Below the pieces are notes generated by a model that saw only the letters and a program-made list of their open reading frames with translations, had not been told where the DNA came from and made no database searches. A stretch of DNA of 64,000 bases from contig NZ_JBBVGR010000002.1 of assembly GCF_038148855.1 (NCBI RefSeq), forward strand, positions 434,001 to 498,000, given 5' to 3'. The translations under genes were made by a program, and so were the position numbers. Source of the stretch: Phycobacter sedimenti. Lineage in GTDB: Bacteria > Pseudomonadota > Alphaproteobacteria > Rhodobacterales > Rhodobacteraceae. Below, in pieces: positions 42,637 to 51,269 of this stretch (the first letter of the stretch is position 1; each line of letters starts with the position of its first letter).

Positions 42637-43347
42637 ATGAGGATCTGGATAACAACCTTTGCGGTCTTTGCCGCGCTCTCGGGCGCGGCAGGATCTGATG
42701 AGGTTGCCGTTCAGATTGGCGATGCAGAGAGAGGCGCGGAAATATTCCGCGCCTGTTCTGTTTGTCACGACGTAGGGCAGGGGGCGAAGCACCGCGTTGG
42801 TCCGCATCTGAACGGTATTTTCGATCGTCCTGCAGCGGGGTTTGAGGACTTCAAGTATTCCAAGGGGATCATTCGCGCACGGCGCGATGGCCTTGTTTGG
42901 GATCTCGAAAGGCTCGATGCCTATATCGAAAATCCAAAGGCGCTGGTCAGTGGCACAAGGATGAGTTTCCGCGGCATCAAGGACCCGCAGGACCGCCGTG
43001 ATGTCCTGGCCTATCTGCGCCAGTTCTCGGCCAGTCCACAGGACATCCCCGAAGCAGCCCCCACGGCCCTGAAGCGGGAGATCGAACTTGATGAGGCAAT
43101 CCTGTCCATTGAAGGAGATCCGGAATACGGCGAGTACCTGTCGACCGAATGTACCACCTGTCACCAGATTGGCGGGGACTATGAAGGCATTCCGGTGATT
43201 ACGGGTTGGCTGGAGGAGGATTTTGTCACGGCCATGCATGCCTACAAGCAAAAGATCAGGCCACATCCGGTGATGCAGATGATGGCCGGACGGCTTGCGG
43301 ATGAGGAAATAGCCGCATTGGCCGCCTATTTTGCCGCGCTGGAGTGA
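42637..43347 (+). CDS. soxE: SoxE, diheme c-type cytochrome
   Basis: A 236-residue periplasmic cytochrome with a signal peptide and hemes at C40-x-x-C43-H44 (CSVCHDVG) and C172-x-x-C175-H176 (CTTCHQIG). The first domain resembles SoxD's second domain (FKYSKGIIRARRDGLVW). The second matches flavocytochrome c cytochrome subunits. SoxE pairs with SoxF; its acceptor role is not settled in relatives. It begins 4 bp after soxD and overlaps the region before soxF. Confidence 0.9.
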   Translation: MRIWITTFAVFAALSGAAGSDEVAVQIGDAERGAEIFRACSVCHDVGQGAKHRVGPHLNGIFDRPAAGFEDFKYSKGIIRARRDGLVWDLERLDAYIENPKALVSGTRMSFRGIKDPQDRRDVLAYLRQFSASPQDIPEAAPTALKREIELDEAILSIEGDPEYGEYLSTECTTCHQIGGDYEGIPVITGWLEEDFVTAMHAYKQKIRPHPVMQMMAGRLADEEIAALAAYFAALE

Positions 43348-43388
43348 TGCTCCGGCGCTTTTTGTTTTCAAAGGGAGGAGAAAAACAA

Positions 43389-44651
43389 ATGACAATCGAC
43401 AGACGCAGTTTCCTTGGGGCTGGCGTAGCTGCTGCCGCGGCCTTGCAGGCGCCCGCAGTCCTGGGGCAGGCGCGCCCGCGCGTGGTGGTGATCGGCGGCG
43501 GCGCAGGCGGCGCGACTGCGGCCCGATATATTGCCAAGGGGGCGAAGGGGGCGATCGACGTCACCCTGGTCGAGCCAAGCCGCAGCTATTACACCTGTTT
43601 CTTCTCGAACCTCTACATCGGGGGATTTCGCGAGTTGTCCAGCATCGCGCATAGCTATGGAACCCTTGCCAGCGATTACGGCATCAACGTGGTACATGAC
43701 TGGGCCACCGGGATCGACCGCGAGGCGCGCACCGTCAGCCTCGCCGGGGGCGCTTCGCTGCCCTATGACCGGCTGATCCTGTCGCCGGGCATCGATTTCG
43801 TCGATGGTGCAGTTGAAGGCTGGGACGTCAGCGCTCAGAACAAGATGCCCCATGCCTATAAGGCGGGGTCTCAATCGGAACTCCTCAAGGCGCAGATCGA
43901 AGCGATGCCCGAGGGCGGCACCTTTGTCATGGTCGCGCCGCCCAACCCCTATCGCTGCCCGCCCGGACCTTATGAGCGGGTATCCATGGTGGCGCATGTC
44001 CTGAAGGCAAAGAACCCGACGGCCAAGATCATCGTCGCCGATCCAAAGCCAAAGTTTTCGAAGATGGCGCTCTTTCAGGAAGGCTGGGCCAATCATTATG
44101 ACGGCATGATTGACTGGATCGGAGCGGAATTCGGCGGCGGCAATGTATCGGTCAATCCCGAGGCCATGACCGTCATGATCGACGGCGAAGAGGTCAAGGC
44201 GGATGCCTGCAACGTCATCCCTGCGATGAAGGCGGGCCGCATCTGCGAGATGGCCGGGATCACCGAAGGCAACTGGGCGCCGGTGGACGGTCGCACCATG
44301 CAAAGCCGGGTTGATGAGAACATCCACGTGCTGGGCGATGCCTGTGCGCAAGGCGACATGCCGAAATCGGGCTTTTCCGCCAATAGCCAGGCCAAGGTGG
44401 CGGCAATGGCGGTGCGTGCTGCGCTGACCGGATCCAAGATGTTCCCGGCCAAGTTCTCGAATACCTGCTGGTCGCTGATCGACACCAACGATGGTGTGAA
44501 GGTTGGCGCGACCTACGAGGCCACCGAAGAGAAGATTGCCAAGGTCGATGGATTCATCTCCCAGACCGGTGAAAACGCCGAACTGCGTCAGGCCACCTAT
44601 GAGGAAAGCATCGGCTGGTACGCCGGTATCACAAAGGACATGTTTGGCTAA
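43389..44651 (+). CDS. soxF: SoxF, flavoprotein subunit (FccB-like)
   Basis: A 420-residue FAD flavoprotein of the flavocytochrome c/sulfide dehydrogenase family. A Tat signal (IDRRSFLGAGVAAAAALQ) is followed by the FAD site RPRVVVIGGGAGGATAARYI. The redox cysteine pair is C-F-F-S-N (YYTCFFSNLYIGG) and FSNTCWSLIDTNDG near residue 365. It likely oxidises sulfide or related sulfur and reacts with SoxE. The start at 43389 has GGGAGGAG 8 bases upstream; an upstream ATG at 43344 overlaps soxE and is unlikely. It is the last sox gene before a strong terminator. Confidence 0.93.
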   Translation: MTIDRRSFLGAGVAAAAALQAPAVLGQARPRVVVIGGGAGGATAARYIAKGAKGAIDVTLVEPSRSYYTCFFSNLYIGGFRELSSIAHSYGTLASDYGINVVHDWATGIDREARTVSLAGGASLPYDRLILSPGIDFVDGAVEGWDVSAQNKMPHAYKAGSQSELLKAQIEAMPEGGTFVMVAPPNPYRCPPGPYERVSMVAHVLKAKNPTAKIIVADPKPKFSKMALFQEGWANHYDGMIDWIGAEFGGGNVSVNPEAMTVMIDGEEVKADACNVIPAMKAGRICEMAGITEGNWAPVDGRTMQSRVDENIHVLGDACAQGDMPKSGFSANSQAKVAAMAVRAALTGSKMFPAKFSNTCWSLIDTNDGVKVGATYEATEEKIAKVDGFISQTGENAELRQATYEESIGWYAGITKDMFG

Positions 44652-44680
44652 GCCGACGTTTCATTGTGGATGGCATGTTT

Positions 44681-44710
44681 CAGGGGCGTCCGAACGGGCG
44701 CCCCTGTTCG
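44681..44710 (+). terminator. Terminator after soxF
   Basis: An 8-bp GC stem (44681-44688 with 44699-44706) is extended inward by CCG/CGG around an AA loop, giving a stable hairpin, followed by a short T-rich run. It is 29 bp past the soxF stop. Confidence 0.75.
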
Positions 44711-44744
44711 TTGTCCAGCCACCAGAGGGGGAGATCGCAGATTG

Positions 44745-44759
44745 ATAGTGTTTGGCTAT
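44745..44759. promoter_or_regulatory. OxyR-type motif upstream of katG
   Basis: ATAG-N7-CTAT is seen exactly (44745-44759), the half-unit of the OxyR consensus. A second half further right is only partly matched. It is about 310 bp upstream of katG, next to AT-rich DNA. Control by peroxide is expected for katG but not shown by sequence. Confidence 0.5.
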
Positions 44760-45066
44760 AGTTGTGATCAGTAAAAATAACTTATTTTTATTATGCGGCT
44801 TGGTTAGAATGTTTCTAGGTTAAGGGAGGGAGTGTTCTTCGGCTCGATTCTATCTGTGTTGGCATGTTCCGCGATACTCTATGCCGTTCAGCAGACAGGC
44901 CGATTGCGATCAGCACTGGATCTTGTGTGGGACGCGTCCCTGCAGGATGCAGCATAAAGATCGCCGATACAGCACTCTTTCCTGAAGGAAGGCCGATGCT
45001 GGGCGTCGTCCAGCATAGTCTTCGCGCCACGACAGATACGAAACGTAGCTTTGATCGGAGAGAGAA

Positions 45067-47286
45067 ATGGACGGAAACGATATTCCTGGCGGCGGCAAAT
45101 GTCCTGTCATGCACGGCGGGACAACGACTTTTGGCGCGCGCGTCAACAGCGACTGGTGGCCGAACCAGCTGAACCTGCGGATCCTGCATCAGAACTCGGC
45201 CAAGTCCGACCCGATGGGGCAGGCATTTGACTATGCCGAGGAATTCAAGAAGCTCGACCTCAAGGCGCTGAAAGAAGACCTTTATGCCCTGATGACAGAC
45301 AGCCAGGACTGGTGGCCGGCGGATTACGGCCATTATGGCGGTCTGTTCATTCGTATGGCCTGGCACAGTGCAGGCACCTACAGGACCGGCGATGGTCGCG
45401 GGGGCGCAGGCACCGGCCAGCAGCGTTTCGCGCCGCTGAACAGCTGGCCTGACAACGGCAACCTCGACAAGGCACGTCGCCTGCTGTGGCCGATCAAGCA
45501 GAAGTACGGTAACCAGATTTCCTGGGCCGACCTGATGATCCTGGCGGGCAACTGCGCGCTGGAATCCATGGGCTTCAAGACCTTCGGTTTTGCCGGTGGC
45601 CGTGCCGACGTGTGGGAGCCGGAAGAAGACATCTACTGGGGCGCCGAGGAAGAGTGGCTCGCCACCTCCGACAAGGAAAACAGCCGTTACTCGGGCGATC
45701 GTGACCTGGAGAACCCGCTGGCTGCCGTGCAAATGGGCCTGATCTACGTGAACCCGGAAGGTCCGGACGGGAACCCGGATCCGCTGCTGTCGGCCCGTGA
45801 CATCCGCGAGACCTTCGCCCGTATGGCCATGAATGACGAGGAAACCGTCGCCCTGACGGCAGGCGGTCACACCTTTGGCAAGATGCACGGTGCAGGCGAT
45901 GCCGCCCATGTCGGCCCCGAGCCCGAAGCCGCCCCGATGGAGGCCATGGGATTTGGCTGGATGAGCAGCTACAAGTCCGGCAAGGGCCGTGACACCATCA
46001 CCTCGGGCCTGGAAGGTGCCTGGACCTCGAACCCGATCCAGTGGGACAACGGCTATTTCGACGTCTTGTTCAAATACGAGTGGGAAAAGGTCAAAAGCCC
46101 TGCCGGTGCCTGGGTCTGGACGCCGAAGGACATCCAGGAAGAGGACATGGCGCCCGACCCGGAAGATCCTTCGAAGAAGGTCCCGATCTTCATGTCCACC
46201 GCGGACATGGCGATGCGCATGGACCCGGCCTATGAGAAGATCTCGCGCCGCTTCCATGCGAACCCGGATCAGTTCGCCGATGCCTTTGCCCGTGCCTGGT
46301 TCAAGCTGACCCACCGTGACATGGGCCCGAAATCGCGCTACCTGGGCGATGAGGTTCCGGCCGAGGACCTGATCTGGCAGGATCCGATCCCACCGGTGGA
46401 TCATGCCCTGATCGAGGCGGCCGACATCGCCGAGCTGAAAGCGAAAATCGCCGAAAGCGGCCTGACCATTCCTGAGCTGGTCTCGACTGCCTGGGCTTCG
46501 GCCTCTACCTTCCGCGGCTCTGACATGCGCGGTGGTGCCAATGGCGCCCGCATCCGCCTGGCGCCGCAAAAGGACTGGGAAGCCAACCAGCCCGAACAGC
46601 TGGCCCGCGTGCTGGGTGTTCTGGAAGGCATCCAGGGTTACTTCAATGCCGAGCGTACGGACGGCAAGAAGGTGTCGCTGGCGGATCTGATCGTCCTTGG
46701 CGGCTCTGTCGGGATCGAACAGGCAGCCAAGGCAGCCGGTCAGGACATCGAAGTGCCCTTCACTCCGGGCCGCATGGACGCAAGTGCCGAGCAGACCGAT
46801 GTGGAGGCCTTCGAGGTGCTGGAGCCGGTTTCCGATGGTTTCCGCAACTATCAGAAGACCCGTTTCACGGTGGCGCCTGAAGAAATGATGCTCGACAAGG
46901 CACAGCTTCTGACCCTGACCGCACCGGAAATGACCGCTCTGGTCGGTGGCCTGCGGGTGTTGAACACCAATGTGGGTCAGACACGGCACGGCGTCTTCAC
47001 GGATCGCCCGGAAACCCTGACAAACGACTTCTTTGTCAACGTTCTGGATATGGCAACCGAATGGAAGCCGGTCTCCGAAGACGCCCAGGAGTTCGAGGGC
47101 CGCGACCGCGCCAGCGGTGAGGTCAAATGGACCGCGACCCGCTGCGATCTGGTGTTCGGCTCCAACTCGCAACTGCGGGCCCTGGCCGAGGTTTACGCCC
47201 AGTCCGACAACGGTAACAAGTTCGTCAATGACTTCGTTGCCGCCTGGACCAAGGTGATGAACGCGGATCGCTTCGATCTGGCCTGA
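45067..47286 (+). CDS. katG: Catalase-peroxidase KatG
   Basis: A 739-residue bifunctional heme catalase-peroxidase. N-terminal active-site segment GGLFIRMAWHSAGTYRTGDGRGG holds the Arg, Trp and His; the Tyr and Met of the Trp-Tyr-Met adduct are in LIYVNPEGPDGNP and ARMAMNDEET; the proximal His is in TAGGHTFGKMHG. The C-terminal half is the degenerate domain. It removes hydrogen peroxide in the cytoplasm. The start at 45067 (MDGNDIPGGGKCPVMHGG) is the usual KatG N-terminus, with GGAGAG upstream. A strong terminator follows. Confidence 0.97.
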   Translation: MDGNDIPGGGKCPVMHGGTTTFGARVNSDWWPNQLNLRILHQNSAKSDPMGQAFDYAEEFKKLDLKALKEDLYALMTDSQDWWPADYGHYGGLFIRMAWHSAGTYRTGDGRGGAGTGQQRFAPLNSWPDNGNLDKARRLLWPIKQKYGNQISWADLMILAGNCALESMGFKTFGFAGGRADVWEPEEDIYWGAEEEWLATSDKENSRYSGDRDLENPLAAVQMGLIYVNPEGPDGNPDPLLSARDIRETFARMAMNDEETVALTAGGHTFGKMHGAGDAAHVGPEPEAAPMEAMGFGWMSSYKSGKGRDTITSGLEGAWTSNPIQWDNGYFDVLFKYEWEKVKSPAGAWVWTPKDIQEEDMAPDPEDPSKKVPIFMSTADMAMRMDPAYEKISRRFHANPDQFADAFARAWFKLTHRDMGPKSRYLGDEVPAEDLIWQDPIPPVDHALIEAADIAELKAKIAESGLTIPELVSTAWASASTFRGSDMRGGANGARIRLAPQKDWEANQPEQLARVLGVLEGIQGYFNAERTDGKKVSLADLIVLGGSVGIEQAAKAAGQDIEVPFTPGRMDASAEQTDVEAFEVLEPVSDGFRNYQKTRFTVAPEEMMLDKAQLLTLTAPEMTALVGGLRVLNTNVGQTRHGVFTDRPETLTNDFFVNVLDMATEWKPVSEDAQEFEGRDRASGEVKWTATRCDLVFGSNSQLRALAEVYAQSDNGNKFVNDFVAAWTKVMNADRFDLA

Positions 47287-47306
47287 CCCGGTTCAAAGAT
47301 CACTCG

Positions 47307-47339
47307 AACGCCCCGGCCTTGTGCCGGGGCGTTTCTTTT
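47307..47339. terminator. Intrinsic terminator between katG and the glxA-type gene
   Basis: A perfect 11-bp GC-rich stem (47307-47317 with 47323-47333) and T-rich TTTCTTTT tail on the plus strand. It stops katG; the convergent AraC-type gene ends 27 bp to the right. Confidence 0.85.
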
Positions 47340-47365
47340 GAAAAGCCCTGCCTGGAAATCTGGGT

Positions 47366-48373
47366 TCAGGACCAGCCCTTGCGGAAGAAATGCGGGCTGG
47401 CGCCGAACTTGCGTTTGAACTGGCGCGAGAAATGCGTGGTGCTGTTGAAGCCCGAAGCCAGCGCGATTTCCGTCACCGACATCGAGGTTTCATTCATCAG
47501 CGCAAAGGCATGGCTGAGGCGCATGTCGCAATAGACCTGCATCGGACTTTGGTCGAGATAGCGCGAGAAAAGCCGCTCCAGCTGGCGGCGCGAGATATCG
47601 AGCCGTGTGCATAGGTCACTGATCTGCAAGGGTTCCTCGATGGCTTCCTGCATCAGTTGCAAGGCATTCAGAAGCCGCTGATTGCGGCTGCCGATGGCGA
47701 CTGCAAAGTTCGATTTCTGCGGTGCGGCCTGCCCCCCGGAGCGCACATGCAGGCACATGTCCGCCACGATGATGGCAAGCTGTTTGCCGTGGCGGGCTTC
47801 GATGAGGTTCAGCATCAGGTCCGTCGCCGCATTGCCGCCGCCGCAGGTCATCAGGGAACCCGAAATCTCGAACGTATTGCCGGTGGGGGTTAGGCGCGGA
47901 AAACGCTCGATGAAACCCGGCTGATTTTCCCAATGCAGGGTAAAGGCCTGATCCTTGATCAAACCGGCCTGAGCGAGGGCAAAGGCCCCGGTGCAAATAC
48001 CACCGATGGAACGGCCAAACCGGCTTTCGCGGCGCAGCCAGTTGAGCGTTGCCTCTCCGGCGCTGCTATGGGGCTCAACGCCAGCGCAGACAAATCCCAG
48101 GCTGTCCGTCGGCAGAGGGCGCAGCGCCATGTCGGGCGTGATGGTCATCCCGTTGGAGCAGCGGATCGGCGCCCCATCCTCGGTCATCACGAACCAACGG
48201 TAGAGGCGTGTATTGGTCACCTGGTTGGCGATCCGCAAAGGCTCTATCGCGGCAGCGACCGGAAGCATGGTGGCTTTGTTCAGCAGCAGGAAATAGAAAT
48301 CCTGCGGCGCCCCGTCAAAGGGAAGGTCCAGCTTGGCGGCAGCACCTTTCTGAACAAAACTGTCATCGGTCAT
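47366..48373 (-). CDS. GlxA family AraC-type transcriptional regulator
   Basis: A 335-residue protein with a DJ-1/PfpI-like N-terminal domain (nucleophile-elbow Cys in IGGICTGAFALAQAGL) and a C-terminal AraC DNA-binding domain (LQISDLCTRLDISRRQLERLFSRYL and MSVTEIALASGFNSTTHFSRQFKRKFG). Similar proteins (GbdR, CdhR) respond to glycine betaine or carnitine breakdown; here the ligand is unknown. It is convergent to katG and divergent from clpP. No adjacent betaine genes occur, so the target may be remote. Confidence 0.85.
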   Translation of the reverse strand: MTDDSFVQKGAAAKLDLPFDGAPQDFYFLLLNKATMLPVAAAIEPLRIANQVTNTRLYRWFVMTEDGAPIRCSNGMTITPDMALRPLPTDSLGFVCAGVEPHSSAGEATLNWLRRESRFGRSIGGICTGAFALAQAGLIKDQAFTLHWENQPGFIERFPRLTPTGNTFEISGSLMTCGGGNAATDLMLNLIEARHGKQLAIIVADMCLHVRSGGQAAPQKSNFAVAIGSRNQRLLNALQLMQEAIEEPLQISDLCTRLDISRRQLERLFSRYLDQSPMQVYCDMRLSHAFALMNETSMSVTEIALASGFNSTTHFSRQFKRKFGASPHFFRKGWS

Positions 48374-48606
48374 GGCAGGGATCCGGGGCGGTCGATCATA
48401 GATGTGTTAGTCCAGACTGGCCCAGAGATGCCCGGAATTTGCGACAGCCAAGCAATGAATTGCGACGTGTTCCGGCTGCCGCATCCGCTTTTGGCGTTTC
48501 GTAAATTCTAAGTGCGCCTCTTGCAGCCGTTTGGGGCCGGCACTAAGACTCAGGTAATACATGGTCGGGTATGATACCGGACATAAACCAACGCAGGCAG
48601 GTTCTA

Positions 48607-49239
48607 ATGATTGATCCCACAGAAACATACATGAACACTCTGGTGCCCATGGTGGTCGAACAGACCAGCCGGGGAGAGCGCGCATACGATATCTTCTCGC
48701 GCCTGCTGAAAGAGCGTATCATCTTCCTCAATGGGCCGGTTCATGACGGAATGAGCTCGCTGATCGTGGCGCAGCTGTTGCACCTTGAGGCGGAAAACCC
48801 GTCCAAGGAAATCTCGATGTACATCAACTCCCCCGGTGGTGTGGTGACTTCGGGTCTGTCGATCTACGACACCATGCAGTACATCAAGCCGAAGGTGTCG
48901 ACCCTGGTGATCGGGCAGGCGGCTTCCATGGGGTCGCTGCTGCTGACGGCGGGCGAACCTGGCATGCGGTTCTCGCTGCCCAACAGCCGCGTTATGGTGC
49001 ACCAGCCTTCCGGCGGCTATCAGGGGCAGGCGACGGACATCATGATCCACGCCGAGGAAACGCTGAAGCTGAAGCGCCGCCTCAATGAGATTTATGTCAA
49101 GCACACCGGTCAGGAATACGAACGGATCGAAAGCGCCCTCGAGCGTGACAACTTCATGTCGCCCGAAGAGGCAAAAGCCTTTGGTCTGATCGACGAAATC
49201 GTCGAGAATCGTGCCAAGGGTGATGAGGATATCAGCTGA
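48607..49239 (+). CDS. clpP: ATP-dependent Clp protease subunit ClpP
   Basis: A 210-residue serine peptidase of the Clp family. Catalytic Ser is in GQAASMGSLLL, His in RVMVHQPSGGYQGQ and Asp near the end of the next helix region. It forms the tetradecameric proteolytic core used with ClpX or ClpA. The start at 48607 (MIDPTETYMN) has AGG nearby; an in-frame ATG at 48571 is less likely. A hairpin with weak T-tract follows the gene. clpX is 140 bp downstream. Confidence 0.95.
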   Translation: MIDPTETYMNTLVPMVVEQTSRGERAYDIFSRLLKERIIFLNGPVHDGMSSLIVAQLLHLEAENPSKEISMYINSPGGVVTSGLSIYDTMQYIKPKVSTLVIGQAASMGSLLLTAGEPGMRFSLPNSRVMVHQPSGGYQGQATDIMIHAEETLKLKRRLNEIYVKHTGQEYERIESALERDNFMSPEEAKAFGLIDEIVENRAKGDEDIS

Positions 49240-49260
49240 GCCCGGTAAATCATCGGGCTC

Positions 49261-49289
49261 GTGTGCCCTATCCCTTTGGGGCACACTTT
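49261..49289 (+). terminator. Hairpin after clpP
   Basis: GTGTGCCC (49261-49268) pairs with GGGCACAC (49279-49286), followed by TTTC. It can end part of clpP transcription before clpX. Confidence 0.5.
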
Positions 49290-49379
49290 CACATTGTGAC
49301 CGCTTGAGCAGTGTCTTAAGCTGTCAAAAAGGCGGGTAGGACGGGGGCTCTCCCGCCGAAGCGGACTGAAAGGTAGAAC

Positions 49380-50645
49380 ATGGCAACGAACTCAAGCGGC
49401 GACAGCAAGAACACGCTTTACTGCAGCTTCTGCGGCAAGAGCCAGCATGAGGTGCGAAAGCTGATTGCAGGACCGACCGTGTTCATCTGCGACGAATGCG
49501 TCGAGCTGTGCATGGACATCATCCGCGAAGAAACCAAGGCATCGGGCCTGAAGGCCACCGACGGTGTGCCCACGCCCAAGGACATCTGTGAGGTTCTGGA
49601 CGATTACGTGATCGGTCAGGCCACGGCCAAACGGGTTCTGTCGGTCGCCGTACACAACCACTACAAGCGTCTCAATCACGCGCAGAAATCGGCCAGCGAT
49701 ATCGAACTGGCGAAGTCCAACATCCTGCTGATCGGCCCCACCGGCTGCGGCAAGACACTGCTGGCGCAGACGCTGGCACGGATTCTGGATGTGCCCTTCA
49801 CCATGGCGGATGCGACGACGCTGACCGAAGCCGGTTACGTCGGTGAGGACGTCGAGAACATCATCCTCAAGCTGCTGCAGGCTTCGGAATACAACGTCGA
49901 GCGTGCACAGCGCGGCATCGTCTATATTGACGAGGTCGACAAGATCACCCGCAAGTCGGAAAATCCGTCGATCACCCGCGATGTTTCGGGCGAGGGGGTG
50001 CAGCAGGCACTTCTGAAACTGATGGAAGGTACCGTGGCCTCGGTTCCGCCTCAGGGTGGGCGCAAGCATCCGCAGCAGGAATTCCTGCAGGTGGATACCA
50101 CGAACATCCTGTTCATCTGTGGCGGCGCCTTTGCCGGTCTGGACCGGATCATTGCTGCACGTGGCAAAGGGTCTGCCATGGGCTTTGGCGCCGATGTGCG
50201 CGACAATGACGATCGTGGTGTGGGTGAGATTTTCCAGGATCTCGAGCCTGAGGATCTGCTGAAGTTCGGCCTGATCCCGGAATTCGTCGGCCGTCTGCCG
50301 GTTCTGGCAACGCTCGAAGATCTGGATGAGGATGCGCTCGTCACCATCCTGACCAAGCCCAAGAACGCGCTGATCAAACAGTACCAGCGCCTGTTCGAGC
50401 TGGAAGACACCGAACTCGATTTCACCGAGGAGGCGCTTCTGGCCATCGCCAAGCGGGCGATCGAACGCAAGACCGGTGCCCGTGGTCTGCGCTCGATCCT
50501 CGAAGACATCCTGCTCAATACCATGTTCGAACTGCCTGGTATGGGCAATGTCACCAAGGTCGTGGTCAACGAGGAAGCCGTGAATTCGGATGCGCAGCCC
50601 TTGATGATCTATGCCGATGAAAAGGAATCCGCCTCGGCTGGATAA
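49380..50645 (+). CDS. clpX: ClpX, AAA+ unfoldase of the Clp protease
   Basis: A 421-residue hexameric ATPase. An N-terminal zinc finger (CSFCGKSQHEVRKLIAGP, then FICDEC), Walker A (GPTGCGKTLLAQTLAR), Walker B (GIVYIDEVDK), the pore loop region GYVGEDVENI and sensor regions all follow in the usual order. It unfolds tagged proteins and feeds them to ClpP. Length fits. The gene ends 7 bp before the next ORF and its terminator lies inside that ORF. Confidence 0.97.
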   Translation: MATNSSGDSKNTLYCSFCGKSQHEVRKLIAGPTVFICDECVELCMDIIREETKASGLKATDGVPTPKDICEVLDDYVIGQATAKRVLSVAVHNHYKRLNHAQKSASDIELAKSNILLIGPTGCGKTLLAQTLARILDVPFTMADATTLTEAGYVGEDVENIILKLLQASEYNVERAQRGIVYIDEVDKITRKSENPSITRDVSGEGVQQALLKLMEGTVASVPPQGGRKHPQQEFLQVDTTNILFICGGAFAGLDRIIAARGKGSAMGFGADVRDNDDRGVGEIFQDLEPEDLLKFGLIPEFVGRLPVLATLEDLDEDALVTILTKPKNALIKQYQRLFELEDTELDFTEEALLAIAKRAIERKTGARGLRSILEDILLNTMFELPGMGNVTKVVVNEEAVNSDAQPLMIYADEKESASAG

Positions 50646-50652
50646 ATAGCCG

Positions 50653-51180
50653 ATGTGGATCGCATTCGCGCTGATGCGCGGAGGGGCGAACGTCGCACTG
50701 ACGTTCGCCTTTTTCTATGGGGTGTGGTGGTATCTTTTTACCTGGATGCCCGAAAAGGCCCGCCAGACATATGATCCGATTTATGCGCGTGATGTTTTTG
50801 CCGGGCGCTTTCCTGTGGCAGAGGTTCTTGCGACGCGCCGCTATCACGCCAGGGATGCCGAACTCTGGGATTGTACCTATGCCATCGCGCGCTTGGGGCC
50901 GGACACGCCAGAGCGGCCGCCTACATGGCAGGATATGGAGATCGCATGGGACCTGAGGTTTGGCGGGGAATGGATCGAAACGTCGGCGGCGGAGCTACCT
51001 GTGAATTACCATGACAACATCGACTTATGCGCCAAGTATTGGCCACCCGCGCTGTTCACTGAATTGAAGGACACTCTCTACAGTCCCGGTGCATGGTTCG
51101 TGTCCAGACAGTATTCGGATACCTTGCATCTTTACAGCAAGCAGAGGCGGATTGCCGCTCGCATTCGCTTTGGGGATTGA
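50653..51180 (+). CDS. Small protein with one N-terminal membrane helix, unknown
   Basis: A 175-residue protein I do not recognise. An N-terminal hydrophobic segment (VALTFAFFYGVWWYLFTW) is followed by a soluble, aromatic-rich domain (YDPIYARDVFAGRFP, DAELWDCTYAIARLG, DIEWDLRFGG-like turns). It starts 7 bp after clpX. The first 20 codons carry a perfect terminator hairpin, so the gene's own transcript must start outside or read through it. If the membrane part is not real, a start at 50746 (MPEKARQT) is possible. Homology or function is not claimed. Confidence 0.6.
   Translation: MWIAFALMRGGANVALTFAFFYGVWWYLFTWMPEKARQTYDPIYARDVFAGRFPVAEVLATRRYHARDAELWDCTYAIARLGPDTPERPPTWQDMEIAWDLRFGGEWIETSAAELPVNYHDNIDLCAKYWPPALFTELKDTLYSPGAWFVSRQYSDTLHLYSKQRRIAARIRFGD
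50685..50714 (+). terminator. Intrinsic terminator of clpX, inside the next ORF
   Basis: A perfect 10-bp stem (50685-50694 with 50700-50709), GCACT loop and TTTTT tail. It is 40 bp past the clpX stop and within codons 11-20 of the 50653 ORF. Confidence 0.85.
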
Positions 51181-51210
51181 TCGGTGCAATTGGGCTGCAA
51201 GGCCCGGCAC

Positions 51211-51255
51211 AAGAAAACCCGCAGGCCGGTCTGGGCGCTGCGGGTGACTTTTCTG
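51211..51255. terminator. Hairpin between convergent genes (unknown protein, barrel)
   Basis: ACCCGCAG (51217-51224) pairs with CTGCGGGT (51238-51245), loop 13 bases. A-rich DNA to the left gives a T-tract on the minus strand; a short TTTTC lies to the right. It can serve both the plus-strand unknown gene and the minus-strand barrel gene. Confidence 0.6.
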
Positions 51256-51269
51256 TTCTGAGCGTGGGA

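Larger units (their letters stand above)
44652..45066. other. Intergenic region soxF to katG
   Basis: About 415 bp. It holds the soxF terminator (44681-44710), an OxyR-type motif (44745-44759), an AT-rich stretch with TATTAT (44789-44794) as a possible -10, and then a long leader. A short frame at 44864-45172 overlaps katG in another frame and is not supported. No RNA gene was recognised. Confidence 0.5.

Noticed and set aside
44864..45172. Short frame overlapping the katG start
   Set aside because: Other frame, no ribosome site, no domain, and the first 100 bases of katG match the family N-terminus.
44815..47172. Very long open frame antisense to katG
   Set aside because: High-GC codon use opens mirror frames; katG in the other strand has full family motifs and this frame has none.
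48517..48560. Heat-shock sigma-32 type promoter before clpP
   Set aside because: A CTTG element is present but the -10 half does not match well enough.
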